Assembly: GCA_037013495.1 (NCBI GenBank)
Contig: CM072811.1
Coordinates: forward strand, 28,419,659 to 28,483,658
Direction of reading: 5' to 3'
Length of the DNA stretch: 64,000 nucleotides
Source of the DNA: Hippophae tibetana
Taxonomy: Eukaryota; Streptophyta; Magnoliopsida; Rosales; Elaeagnaceae
Both the position numbers and the translations under genes were made by a program. How positions within the stretch are numbered: position 1 is the first letter of the stretch; the number at the start of each line of letters is the position of its first letter. Shown here piece by piece: positions 44,057-57,400 of this stretch. The notes beneath the pieces were generated by a model, which saw nothing but the letters and a program-made list of their open reading frames with translations, was not told where the DNA came from and ran no database searches.

Positions 44057-46539
44057 TGAATTTGTTGGTGACTAGTGGGATGAGAGTGTTCCATTAGGTC
44101 TTTTAATAACTGAGATTTATGGTTGGAGGAATGTGATAGCAATTGGCTGTGGCTATATTGCTTGGTTTCTAAGTGTGGGTATACCATTAAACGATTCAAG
44201 CGTCCAAAAATAAAGTTGGTTTACCTAAACAGAGTGTTACTCTTAACCTTTTTTTCTAAATAATCAACTTTACATTGTATAACTATCATTGTTCAATCAA
44301 GTTTGACCCAATTTTGATAGGATAAATCCACCCGTCTAACTAATCAAACCTTTTAACATGGTTGGACAAAAAGTTCCATAAGCTCATGATTAGACTTACA
44401 TGGTAGCTCAAGGTATAAATAGAGATAAACTGGGATACATTACTAGCAATAGAATTTGGAAAACGCATGATTGTGTAAACTTGCAATTCATTGCTTACAT
44501 GTAAGTTGTGAAATGCTTCATAAAGTTTCTTTCCATTCACTCCTGAAATTTACAAAATACAGAAATTATAGTCAAGTGATATCACATTGATAAAGAACAT
44601 GTCACCAACCAAGAAACACCATTTTGAAATGTTTAACAAAAGAATAAGGGAAATTACATCAAATAACTCCCTTAAATGACATCCAATTTTTAAGTGGGTC
44701 TAATTAGATTGTATTTAATATTAAACGGATTTAAATGATTACAGTTCAAATTAAATGATATTCAATATTAGATGATAAATTAGATTTTTTAATTGAAAAA
44801 ATATATGAGCTCAACATAATGATGCTATTTTTATAGTTATAAATTTTAAATGTACTATTTTTATTTTTTTCAAAAGAATAATGCTAAGGAACAAACTCAA
44901 AAATTATTTTCAACACAACTAATCTAGCTTGCCTCTTAAAATTAAGACTAAACTATATCATTAATTCTCAAACTTTGATTAGATTGATACATTAGGTCCA
45001 TCAGTTTTTAAAATATATGATGTAATCCTCAAGTTTATAAATTTCACAATAAGTCTATAAAATTTAAATCATATGATTTAACCTTAATATTTACTTCAAA
45101 AATAAATCCAAAATTTTAAGTCACATATCTGTATTTTAGTTGTCAAGTTTAGATCTTTATGAGAAGTTTTAAAACTTTGAAGGTTAATTATACATTTTAA
45201 ACTTTTAGGAACAAGTTTAAATTTTAAATACCTTGAGTAAATATGCTTAAAATTTGGGAGTAAAATATAAAAAATATTATAAAATCAAAGGCTCACATCA
45301 AAAGTGGTGTGATATATATCTTTCATTCAACCACCGGCAAGCCCAATTTAACTTCAATGTTTGGTTACTTGGTAGAGACCACTTGAATAGAGAATCAAGC
45401 AAGAACGATTGACTATACAACGTAATCCAATTGTGGGAAGTAAGAAGATCAAAATAAGAACTGAACCAAAAGGCCACTTCATATTACGTAAACGTCTCAA
45501 TGGACTTGACAAATAGGTCAGTACAAATCAACAGCCACAAATAAGAGATCAAAAACCATGAAAAAGAAAGTGCAACTTCAAGAAACAAATGCAAGAAAGT
45601 ATCTAATTAAACATCATCCGATGTATTTTAAGATAAAACATAGCTCATAAAGTAAAGCATAAGTCACCATTTCAAAGTACAACAAAAGAATAGGAATATT
45701 TATCAACATCAACAAAAGTCTCCACAAACGGAAATTATCCCATATAGGTATGATATTGCAACTATTTCACAATATAGTCTCCAGTGATGCCATGCTATTT
45801 TAACTCGGTTACATATGTAACTTGGTTACACAGGTTTGTCAGTAATAAGCATAACTCAAGCTATATTATATATATTATAATGGAAATAGTTGTAATCTCA
45901 AGCATATATTATAAATTTTCTCAAAAATTAAACCAATAGTGGAAAGAGAAAAAATAATTTATTTATATGAAGTCGTAAATGTACTGATATAAGGATTTAT
46001 GATCTACAAAACGATCATCAACAATTTCTCCGTAAAGCAATAAAAGACAATCCTAACAAGAGTTATATTACATCATACACCTATTTGAACAAATGTTTTA
46101 ACAACAAGAGAAATTACTAAGGCCTTATGTAGCGAATTATGTTTTCAAGTTCTAGTTTTTGAACTCAAATTTTCAAAATAAATATTATTTAATAATTAAT
46201 TTGATTTTCAAGTTGAGATTCAATTTCATTTTTACACATTTTTTATTGTTTTTGAAAACCATATTCCAAATTTACTGTTTTTTTCATTAGTGTACTTTTT
46301 TGTTATCACTTAAGAATTAATGAAAGAAAAAAATTAAACTTTTTACCAAATGAATTTGAAAACATAACTAGTTACGAAAAGAGTCCTACATTTTCAATTT
46401 TGACACCCATTTCCATTACCATAACACAAGTTGTATTATAATGTAAGAGAATGTCAATATGGTACTTAGTAGTATGAACTTAACACAAGTTAGGGAAGGT
46501 CACTAAACCTAGAATATGCTTCCACAGTGAAACTACTCA
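44057..46539. other. Intergenic region, no supportable gene
   Basis: About 2.5 kb. A 66-codon minus-strand reading at 44340-44540 is preceded by a plausible splice acceptor (TTTCAGGAGTG on the minus strand near 44548), but I recognise no protein. Foldback-like T/A-rich segments occur near 44980-45260. Confidence 0.45.
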
Positions 46540-49500
46540 TTATTTAGATGATGGTTCCACAGCATCATCAGATTTTGGTGGGTATTCTTCTTCATTCTCT
46601 AGTATCTTTCCATCTTTTGGCACTAAACAAGGGACCCCATCCTTGATCTATCAAAAACAAGACACGTCAAAGAATTATACGTAGAGAGTAATAATAAAAC
46701 ATAGCCTCTTCAATCAAAAAGAAGCTCAGTCATACAACAGGACAGAGTACATAATTGATATTTGAAAAGAAATTGAGAGGGTAGTCATAAAACAGGACAG
46801 ATTAATAGGAAAACATATATGCAGTGAATTTGAGAATCCAAATTGCAGATATATTTTAGTTTGAGCAAAAATTGGCCCAAATTGGGAGTTTTCATAATAT
46901 ACAGGCCATAAAGTTATGTACGCTTGTAAATTACTGGTATAAAAAACATATATAAATTATGTACAAACCACACACAAGTCGTATATAAATTATGTACCAA
47001 TTCATACATACAGGGGAGAAGCTTAGCAAAGGCTTCACTAGGCGGAAGAAGATGCCAACTTTAAGGGGAAAAAAGGATAGCATGTATTTCAGCCCGCATG
47101 CACTCATAAGTTATAACTTCATTTAGTCTAGTTTATAATATTTTTTTTGTGCTTAAGTATACATTCAGTCCCTAAACTTTATTCAAGTTTACACTTAAGT
47201 CCTCAAACTTTTTCTTCAACGATTTAATCCCTAAACTTTTTAATTCTTACATTAAGGTCCCCAAACTTTATTTTTTAACACTTCAGTCCCTAAACTTTTT
47301 AATTTCTACACATAAGTCCTAAATTTTTATTTTATCACTAACTTAAAAATGTGAAGTTGGCAATTGATTAGAAATAAAAAATGAAATTTTAGAACCTAAG
47401 TATAGAAATTAAAAAGTTTAGGGATTGAAGTGTTGAAAACTAAAGTTTTAGGACTAAGTGTTTATGACTTAAGCGTAGAAATTGAAAAGTTAAGGGGTTG
47501 AATCGTTGAAAAAAAAAGTTTGAGGACTTAAGTGTAGACTTGGATAAAATTTAAAGACTGACTATGCACTTAAGCTTTAGGTTTTTTTTTTTACATACGA
47601 CTTATACAAAAATATTCGAGTCTAAACCCTAAATAATATAGATTGTACATAATCAAATTGATTCCAAAATAACACGTTAAATACAACTAATCTACACATC
47701 GTACATAAACTAATATATATTGACATGCTAATTTGAGACCAAAGCGATTATGTATAACCTATACATACTAATTTGAACCACGATTGAAAATCTTCCATAA
47801 AGCCACTGCATACATAACTCTTGTACCATAAGACCAAATTCCAAAAATACACAATTTAGGGTTAAAAGTGAATGTAATTCACAATGTGTGAGCCTATACC
47901 AAGGTTTTAAAAGCCAATTTTATGCCTTGAGGTATTTTTCTTGTATGGGGTAAGGTATAAGGTATAAGCCTCGATGTGGTATGAGGCGTAAGCCTCACTA
48001 TAAAGACCCTTAGTTTTTCCCCACGATACAAATTATAAATCTAACTTAATTTTTATTGATAATAATTAACATAGTCATAATTTAACTTTGAAATAGTCAT
48101 GATATCAAGTAAAATTGTGATTTTAGGAATATTAGTTAGTCATTATGAATAAGGTCTAACCATTAGACTTAGAAATACCGACGATTATGGAAGAAGTAGA
48201 TGGTAGACAAAATTGGAATACTTGAGACTACACACATAATTTCATAAAAAATATTCTTTAGCCTAGTGACGTCTCTATGAAAGTAGAGTCAAAGTATATT
48301 GTTCTGCTTAATATTTGTTCGTTTTATTAATAAGTATTATTTTTGCGTTTTATTCAATAAGTAATACTTTTGGGGTTAAAAACATAAAAACATGAGCTTT
48401 TTTAGTAAAAAATAGTAAAAATATATTTTTCGAAAACTTTCTAGAATTTTTTAAAAAATTTATGATTTTTTTATGAATTTTTGATGTAAGACCAATCAGA
48501 AGAGGACACGTGGATGCCAAGTAAGCAGGGGAGTTAGACCAATCGTCGCCATGTGGACGTGACGTAAGAAAGGGGAGCCAATCTAAGTGTGCCACGTGTA
48601 CCAAGTGATGCAGGTTTGCCACGTGTCGACATGGCATTCATTGCGCATTTCGCTGCATGGTCAATGAGCATGCCATGCGTCATCATAAGATTCATCCATT
48701 CGTTTGACTGAGGTGTACGCAATCCGTATCCACGAATTATAGAGTGTCACGTGACGTTGACTCAGCACGCGTTGACCACGACTATTCCACCCTGTCACGC
48801 ATTGCGTGCTGATTCGTCTAGTGATTCTTTCGTGTCACATATTGGCTAGCGTTATTTAATTTCCTTTTTTCATCTTAGCCCTTAATCTGAAGCTGATCTA
48901 ACGATCCAGATTCTATCTGAGCCTAATTTAACCCTAATTGCGCTAAAAGTCCTAATGAGCCAAAATTAACAATTTTTTAAAAATAGAGAAAAATACATAA
49001 AAAGTTCAAAAAAATATACAATTTTGGTGGAGATTTAAGAGAAGATTAGTGCTACAATATAAGAGATTGATTGTATTTATTCTCTTTTCCTTTCTTTATC
49101 ATTTTTTATATCTTTCGTTATGAAAAATATGAGATTTATGAACAAAAACATATTTAGTTAATTTATTAATCTAGGGATCTTATGAACCCAATTTTCTATA
49201 TATGATAATCTAGTATTTTACTCCATTATGATTTCAATTTAATTATATTATTTAATCTTATTTTTATGTTATTAATTGTTTGATTAACAATGAATCTATA
49301 GAGGCAATTAAATATATTTGAGATAATTATTTAATTGTTTGTCTTGATTAAATAACATGAATAATTTTTATCCATAAATGTATGATTCTTATAATTGTGA
49401 TCTATAATTGATGAACTTAACGAGTAGTATGCAATTTAAATGATATGAGAGTTTAATTACTATATGGTGTGTAGTTTACTTGATAGAATAATACATACTA

Positions 49501-51719
49501 GGTTAGATTCAATTGATTATGTAATTGTTTGATAATTATATTAGGAGAAATTTAATGATTCATACGTTTAGAAAATTGAGGGATTAAGTATTAATTCTTA
49601 GATATTTTTTCGTATATCTTCTTAGCTGTTTATTTTTAATTCTTTTAATTTTGTTTTCTAAAAACACAAAAAAAAATATTTACTTTTTAGTTTTAAATAT
49701 TTTTCAAAAAAAAATAGACATTTTTTGAACTTTTTATAGATTTTTTATTAATTTTTAATGCAAAACCAATCAAAAGAGGACACGTGGATGCTAAGCAAGC
49801 AGATGAGCTGACAAGTCGTCGACACGCAAGCAAGGGGAGCAAATTGGAGCGCATTGCGTGTACCAGATGATGTAGGGCTACCACGTGTCGACACGATGTT
49901 CAATCTGAGTTTAGCTGTGCGGTCAACGAGCATGTCATGCATCATCACAGGATTCGTCCGTTGGTTCCATCAGGGTGCCACACAATATGTATTCGCAAAT
50001 CACATCACGTCACGTGGTACTAACTCAACACGCGTTAACCACGACCATTCCACCTTACCACACATCACACGATGATTCTTCTAGAGATTCTCCCGTACCA
50101 CATGTCGCAATCCCACTGACTAGCACTGTTCAATTTCCTTTTTTCATCTCATCCCTTAATTTGAAGCTGATCTAATGATCCAGATTCAATCTGAGCCTAA
50201 TTTAACCACTTAATTGCCCAAAAAACCCTAATGATTCAAAATTAACAATTTTTTATCAGTTTTAGGAGTCAAGAAAAGAGAAAAATATAAAAAAAAGTTC
50301 AAAAAAGATATAATTTTGGTAAAAATTCAAGAAGAGATTGGTGCTACAATCTAAGAGATTGATTGTATTTATTCTCTTCTCCTTTTTTATCAATTTTTAT
50401 GTCTTTTTTTATGAAAAATATGAGATTTATGAACAAAATCATGTCTAATTAATTTATTAATCTAAAGGTCTTATAACCCCAATTTTCTACATATAATGAT
50501 CTAATATTTTACCCCAATTATAATTTCAATTTAATTATATTATTTAATCTTATTTTTATATTATTAATTGTTTGACTAACAATGAATCTATAGAGACAAT
50601 TAAATATATTTGAAATAATTATTTAATTGTTTATCTTGATTAAATAACATGAACAGTTTTTATCCATAAATGTATGATTCTTATAATTGTGATCTATAAT
50701 TGATGAACTTAAGGAGTAGTATGCAATTTAAATGATATGAGAGTGTAATTACGTTAATTACTATATGGTGTGTAGTTTAATTGAGAGAATAATACATATT
50801 AGGTTAGATTCAATTGATCATGTAATTGATTTGTAATTAGATTGAAAGATTTTACTGATTCATATTTTAAAAAAAATTAAGAATTAAGTATTATCTCGTA
50901 TATCTTCTTGACTGTCAATTTTAAGTTAATTAATTACTACTATTTATTTTTAGTTCTTTTAATTTTACTTTCTAAAAACACAAAAAAAAAAAAAATTGAT
51001 CTTCGCTTTTTAGTTTTAAAATTAATTTTTAATAATATAATTTTCGTGAGAATGATATTTTCTTATCATTATATTACTTGTTTGCGATACATCTATTTTT
51101 GTACACATTGCAAACAATTCGTGTCGTAGGGCTCAACCAAAAAGAGTATGCCTCAAATAAACAATAAGGCTGAGCCATAATTGAGAGATGATGGTTACTA
51201 AGTCAAGCCTAAAATCTAAAATAGCAATTTAAGACCATGGCTTGTAAATGAAAACTAAAGTCGTAAAATCTTTGCCATAATTTCTGAGCCTAGAAAATTA
51301 GAATTTACTTCCTACACTAATATAAGAAATTCTCAAATTTCTCCATGAAAATACAGATACCGATCCACAAATGCAAAATAAAGGACACATTTTTTACAGA
51401 AACGTGAGAAATTCTAAAGAAGTCAGATTAAAAAGAAACTTACGGGAAAAGAAACCCCAATAGAATCACTGATGAGTGAATTTGTTTCTTCACAAAGCCT
51501 ACCAAAATGTAACAAAAATATATGATTAACAAATAGGGGGAAAAAGTTAACAAATTAAGAGAACAAATGCGAATTAAATTATCCAAATGCTTATTCGCTA
51601 TTGGAAAAAAGAACAAACCGTAGAGGTTGCTTAGAAAGAGGACAGACGAGTATCTGAGAGAGGGTCTTGTTGAGCCCCAACCCGGCCTCTTTCATAAGCT
51701 TTCCGTTCACCTTTACCAT
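46540..51719 (-). CDS. PreY/Trm112-like small protein (UPF0434 type), 3 exons
   Basis: Exons on the minus strand: 51719-51619 (101 nt), 51498-51444 (55 nt) and 46647-46540 (108 nt), joined in frame to an 87-residue protein. Exon 1 gives MVKVNGKLMKEAG and LNKTLSQILVCPLSKQPL, exon 2 CEETNSLISDSIGVSFP, exon 3 IKDGVPCLVPKDGKI and an acidic tail. This is the Trm112p-like zinc-ribbon-type fold seen in mitochondrial PreY and bacterial UPF0434/YcaR proteins; one Cys pair has become a CP..C arrangement. Splice sites are GT/AG; the exon 1 donor is GTTTGT. An upstream in-frame ATG at 51797 is possible, but the start at 51719 fits the family length. PreY proteins help ubiquinone and complex I assembly methyltransferases; that role is inferred. 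Intron 2 is 4.8 kb and filled with repeats. Confidence 0.85.
47152..47574. repeat. Foldback MITE in intron 2 of the PreY-like gene
   Basis: Long inverted arms: about 47152-47340 and 47385-47574, both containing CACTTAAGTCCTCAAACTTT in opposite orientation, plus several TCCCTAAACTTTTTAA blocks. The ends are CTTAAGT/ACTTAAG. There is no ORF. It is a noncoding DNA-transposon derivative of unknown superfamily. Confidence 0.8.
48267..51135 (+). repeat. Family A LTR with internal 1.3-kb tandem duplication
   Basis: Starts TGACGTCTCTATG, like the solo LTR at 11979-13079, and ends near AATTCGTGTCG...CTCA, matching that LTR's end. Between them the body occurs twice (about 48430-49690 and 49700-50990). 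The first copy lacks the LTR end and the second lacks the LTR start. It lies entirely in intron 2 of the PreY-like gene, on the opposite strand. Confidence 0.7.
48507..48753. promoter_or_regulatory. Cluster of four CACGTG G-box motifs
   Basis: CACGTG at 48507-48512, 48593-48598, 48620-48625 and 48748-48753 within the GC-richer body of the family A LTR. The duplicated unit retains three (49781, 49882, 50011). G-boxes bind bZIP and bHLH factors; regulatory activity here is only inferred. Confidence 0.5.
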
Positions 51720-51874
51720 CTTCGTCTCAGCTCCGACCGATAATTCTTTCCTTGAACTCGAAAAAATTTGACTTTGGCCTTTTCGTATAATTTTCAAAAC
51801 TCACCGTTTTGTACTGTCGTTATTTAGGAAGTAAATTCAGGCGGGTCAGTCCGGCCAGATCAAAGTTTTGGATT

Positions 51875-51880
51875 TGGGCC
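51875..51880. promoter_or_regulatory. Site II (TGGGCC) motif upstream of the PreY-like gene
   Basis: TGGGCC about 155 bp upstream of the chosen ATG. Site II elements are common in promoters of plant housekeeping, mitochondrial and ribosome-related genes. A single copy is weak evidence. Confidence 0.35.
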
Positions 51881-54487
51881 TGATTTGGACCGGATATTGT
51901 ATACTTTGGAATTGCGTTACATCGATTTTTTTAAAATTAAATGCAATTTTAAAATCTATTAAAACATTAAGATCGATTCACACTTGAATTTTTTTAATTT
52001 GAATTGACAGCCTAAATTTAAATAATATAAAATAATAACATACATATTTAAATGTATATATATTTTAAAAAATTAAACTTAATTTATATTTTCTGAACCC
52101 GTAGTATAAATTTATAGTCCTAAACTCCCCTTTAAAATTATTCAAGTAGGGTGGGTTAGGCTTAATTAGGTTTCAAGTTTAATCCATTCAGATCATTCGA
52201 TACGGTTTTGGGCCACCTAGTAAAGGAATTAACTCAAGGAAGTACTTTAAAAAATAATAATTAATAACATTGTTTATTTTTTATTTTTTAAAAAAAAATT
52301 GTATGTAATTTTTGTGAGCAACAAAATATATGTTTTGACTGTTGAGACATAAAAACACTTTTAATTATTCTTTTTTATTTCATTCAAAAGCATGTATACA
52401 TGTCCAATGGTCCAATTTGAACAAAATCTCTCATCCCACCAAAGCCAGCATTATATTTAACAAGGTGGATCGAACTTTGTAATTAAACAATGCACTCGAT
52501 ATCCAAGGATAAAAGAATTTGAAAAAAAAATTATAATCGGTGAAGGAAATATGAATTAGAAGTCTAGTTTTCATTCATAAAATAATGCTTATATGTATGT
52601 TACTACCGATTTCTATTAAGAAATTACCCTAAATAATATCTATATTTATATTATATATAAAAATTTAAATCACATTATTCACATATTTTATAATAATGAG
52701 TATTATTGTCTTTGTTCTTTTATTTATCATATTTATAATAATAACATTATTATAATTTTAACCATGATAAAATTTAACGATAATTATTTATAATATTTTA
52801 ATAAATTATGTATAACATAACTTTTTACGATTAATATAATTATTTATAATATTATGGGTTAAGGGGGTTATGTTACATTTTTGAGTTATTCAATGGAAAT
52901 TTTTATATAAGAAAGAAGAAAAATTTATTTGAAACTTAGTTTTTATTGTTTTAATGGTTTAGTATTTGTTTAGATTTATGTATGAAATATATTTTTATCT
53001 ATGCTTTTTATACAAATCTTTGAGGTTGATTAAGATTCTAATCCGTTTGATTTTGGTGACTGAATTTATTTTTTTATTATTGAAGCTACGATGATAGAAA
53101 TGTGGCTTTGATTTCTTTTATATTCTTGTTTTTGTTTAGTATTAATGTTTTTGATTATTATTTTTTTGTTCTTTTAAATCTTTTAAATATTGGATCTATA
53201 TTTTGAATATCGAATTGTTGAATTGTTTTTGTGTGATTTTCTTAACGACAGTTACATGATTTTCGGCGTTGTCTTCTTCTTTTTTGTCTAATTTTTTATT
53301 GTATTTATGTATTATTAATTGTTCAAAACTATTCAAAATCATTAATCAAATCAGACGAAACTATTCGATTACAACATTTTAGATAATCAAACGGTCTGAT
53401 TCGATCTAATTTGAACAATATGAACAGTTCGATTACAACATTTTAAAGATGTATTTTTGTTACCCACATTTATAACAAATTTATTAACATTTTCAAGATA
53501 ATTTTTGTAATTATTTTAATATCTAGTCAAACTTTAGTGGTTTATACTTTTGTTTTTTTAGGCCTAATCAAAATAAAATTAAGGGGATTACCAAAAAAAA
53601 AGTTGGAACTGGATGAGGATGGTCGGGTAGAATAAAAAAATAAAAAATCGTAAGCTAAACTTAACGAGATTTATTTTGCTCATAATATCTCTCAAAACAT
53701 TTTTAAAAATATATGTGTAAAAAGTTAATAAAAAAGTACACTTTTGCTTAATTTATAAACTTTTATAAATTTAATATATTAATCGTATTACTTTAAACTA
53801 ATACACTAATCAAAATTAAATAATATATATATATATATATCTAAAAAAAATTACCACTTTTATTACACACTAAATCCGTAAATCCGATTAAAGATTATAA
53901 TGTTATCGAATTCTCCCCATCATATTTCTAACTTAATTTTGTAGTTAATTTTAAAAAAAATTATGTTGAATTTAAGATTATAATATTATTAAATTATAGT
54001 ATCTATATTATTATTATGATATTTGTGATTTTATTATACATAAAATACTTATATATTAATAATTGATGAAAAAAAGTAGAGCAAAATAAGCAAAAACAAC
54101 CCAAAAGGGAATAGAATACATTATAAATAAAATTCATCCAATTGGATCAGATCTATTCAGATGAAAACAAGTAACCGGATGGAAATTTTGCAATCCAAGA
54201 AAATGATTGGATTCCATTGCATGATCTCAATTTCAACAGTTTTGATCCAAGGAGTATCCCCTAATCGAACCTTTTCCTTCTTGCTAATAAAACTGATCAG
54301 ACTTTTCCTCCTAACAAAATCAAATTAAATTGCATATGATAGACTTATAAGATCATTTCTGTCTTCAAACCATCTTTATATTTGGTGATTGGCTTAAGTG
54401 ACAATCACTCACATTTAAAGAAGGAAGTTGAATTGAATCTAGCATTCCTAGTACAAAGCAGTACCACAGCTTAAAATTGATTGCGGT
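51881..54487. other. AT-rich intergenic region, no gene seen
   Basis: About 2.6 kb between the PreY-like gene and the 3' end of the USP-like gene; T- and A-rich tracts, no ORF of coding character, no terminal repeats recognised. Confidence 0.6.
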
Positions 54488-57400
54488 TTATAGTGGCAAA
54501 AGCATCACAGGGCATGGAATGAACTCAGCAAGTAGGTTTGCATCCACATGCTTGGAATGAATGGCTTCCATGCTTATGACTACTAAATCAAGATTTAGGT
54601 CATCGGCAACCTCACCAATAATGGCCGTTGGCTTGCTCCCCTCACCTAGTCTCTCTAACAACTTGTATTCCTGGAACCCACCTGTCATTTATGGTACGAA
54701 TAGAGAGTACCATCAATTCTTCATGGTTCTATCCTAATGTGTAAGAAATTTGGGGCATAGATATACAAACAGTTCACTAAAAGTAGACAAAAGAGAGAAT
54801 TTTCTTGAATAAAAGATAAAGAGTTGCATAACTAGGAGATTAGTTAGATAGATACAAGAAATTTATCATTGTTTCTTCTTTAACTGTAGATTTCCATCTC
54901 TTTTCTTAGTCTTTTGAGAATTTTTTAAAAGGGTGAGGGACACGAGAAGTCCCATAGTTTTTTGTAAAAGGGGCGATTTAATATGTTGTTTTCAACTAAA
55001 ACACTATAGTCCTATAACTTTAGTAACAATGTTCATCCATTGTTTTAGGCTGTTGCATTTTAATCCTAAAAGATAAAGTTACTGAACTTTTGTTCATCCA
55101 TTGTTACTAAAGTGCATTTTTTTTTTAAATTATAGAACTAAAGCGCTTAAGTTGAAAGTTAGAGAACTAAAGTGTTTTGTCCAAAGCTAAGGGACCACTA
55201 GCGTCGTTCTCCCTTCTATTTATCAATGAAAGATTGTACAGCATTTGTGTGTTTGCAACAATGTTTGATTTGCCAAAAACTGAAATTAATAGCTCATTGT
55301 TGCAGATGCTATTTATTTTATAGCTAAGTCCACAATTGGTATTTGCAAGTTGAATTGAATTTTCAAAGACTTAATTACACACTTCAAATAGGCCTTTCAA
55401 AATTTATATGCCATTTTATCTTTAACAAATATTGTAGGAGTCAAACTAAACCCTGTCCAATTTATTTAAAAAAAGAAAGAAGGGCAAGACATATACAAAC
55501 CTTCAGATAGATGCCACCGGATGCTAGAGAGCTGGGTTTCATGCTCTGGCAATGACTCTTTCTGCTTTTCGTCAATAACTACGAAGTACACAAGTTGACT
55601 TATGTGCATTATAAGGGTAAGTTAAAATTTGAAAACAGTGCCTACAGTCGGCACTGCAAAGTTACAGCTTACAGATACTAGCATATAAAGAATAAGAACA
55701 CTTCCGGTACAGCAGAAGTATATGTACTCATTCCCTCAGGTAACATTTTGTGGGCCCAACAGTCAACTTATGGGTCCCACTTATGAGAGGAGGACTAGCC
55801 ACAACAAGAGTATTGTAGATTTTTCCATAGATAATAAATTGAACAGAGATCACATACATACCGATGACGGTGATATCAGCCCCATACTTCTTTGCCAGGG
55901 CAGCAGTGGTTGCCACAGCCTAAAACAAAGCGAGACCAAATTGTAAGGAAAAAGTATTAGCTGACTGCTCACATCTAATGCATAAATGTTATTAACAACA
56001 TCAGCATTGTTAGCAATTGTAAAGATAATCAAGGCAAAACACCAACAGCACCTCGATTATCCTTATAAATCCCACAATAACAAAGGTTTAACTTGCTCAT
56101 TAGACAAGTAATATTTAAACTCTAGAGTTGAAACATGTCCAAAACAATATATCAATTTATATAAATGAAATTATAGAAATTATTAAAGCAAAGCCATGGC
56201 ATCTTCAAGGCTTTAAGAAAGGTTACCTGTCTTGTCCCCTCAGAAAGATAAGGATTTCGGTCTACAACAGGTAGAAGCAGATGCTTGAGATTTGTGAAGG
56301 CATCTGCAGCTAAACTGACATCAGCTTCTTGGGGCTGAGCCTTTGCTGATAAAAAGGAAAAATTATAAAAGTCAAATGCAATACTTAGAAAATAGAAACA
56401 TGAAATTGCAAAAATGCTAGTAAATGCTTATAAGAATGCTAAATTAAGTGAAGGGTCATTCCATTAGAGAATTGAAAAAGAATGCGAAAATAAGCAAAGG
56501 GTCTTCATCATGTGCAGGGGCGGAACTTCTTTGGGGCTACACAGGGTTGTAGCCCCAACTGAAATTTGTACAAAAATCAATTATATGTATATTTTTTAGC
56601 CTTTAATAAATATATTTTATTTGTAGTAATATATATTGTATCTAATTCTTCTCTTTATTTCTTGATATGTCATTGCATGTATCATTAATGTTCAGAAAAC
56701 ACGTTAGCAAAAACAATAGTAATTGTCACTGACGTGACTAAAAATAAACATTTTTGTATACGTGTTTCATAAACACTAGCTACATACATAAATTTGTAGT
56801 CATATATATTATATAAACATACTTCTTTAGTCTTGACTTATAATGTAGTGTAATATTTCAAGTATTTAATTTTTGTTCAATTCATGATAATAGAATGTTA
56901 TTGTCAAACAATATAAAAACTAAAAATAAGAAAAAAAAAATTGGATGAGAAGCTTCATACTTAAGGTTTTCTCAATCAAATTGTCAAAGCTTTTTAAAAT
57001 TTATTTCACTTTAAATATTAACTTTATCTAATTTACATTATTTGGCATTGTATTTTAGTATATTTGCAATTTATTCAATATATTCTTTATATGAAAATGT
57101 TAATATTTCTTTTTTCTTTGTTTTTCTTTACTTTCTTTAATTTTTTTTAGTTTTATATTGTTCATCAAGATGTAATTTTAATTATTGTCTCAAATTTAAA
57201 ATCATAAATTATATCCTATATTTTTAGATTTTTTAATATAATTTTTTTAGTTTTAGTTTTAACACTTATAAATTGATGTGTTTGATTGAACTTTCCATTT
57301 ATTTATATTAGCTTTTAGTTCATTAATTTAATCAATCATGTATGATTTCGATACTCTATTATCTTATTACCTTTTGTCCTTTTATTTATTTTATATAATT

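Noticed and set aside
44340-44540. 66-codon minus-strand ORF preceded by a possible splice acceptor
   Set aside because: No recognisable protein and no partner exon could be found. Left as unassigned intergenic sequence.
47600-48266. Possible additional exon of the PreY-like gene between the MITE and the LTR
   Set aside because: No open frame continuing exon 2 or 3 was found, and the three-exon model already gives a full-length family member.
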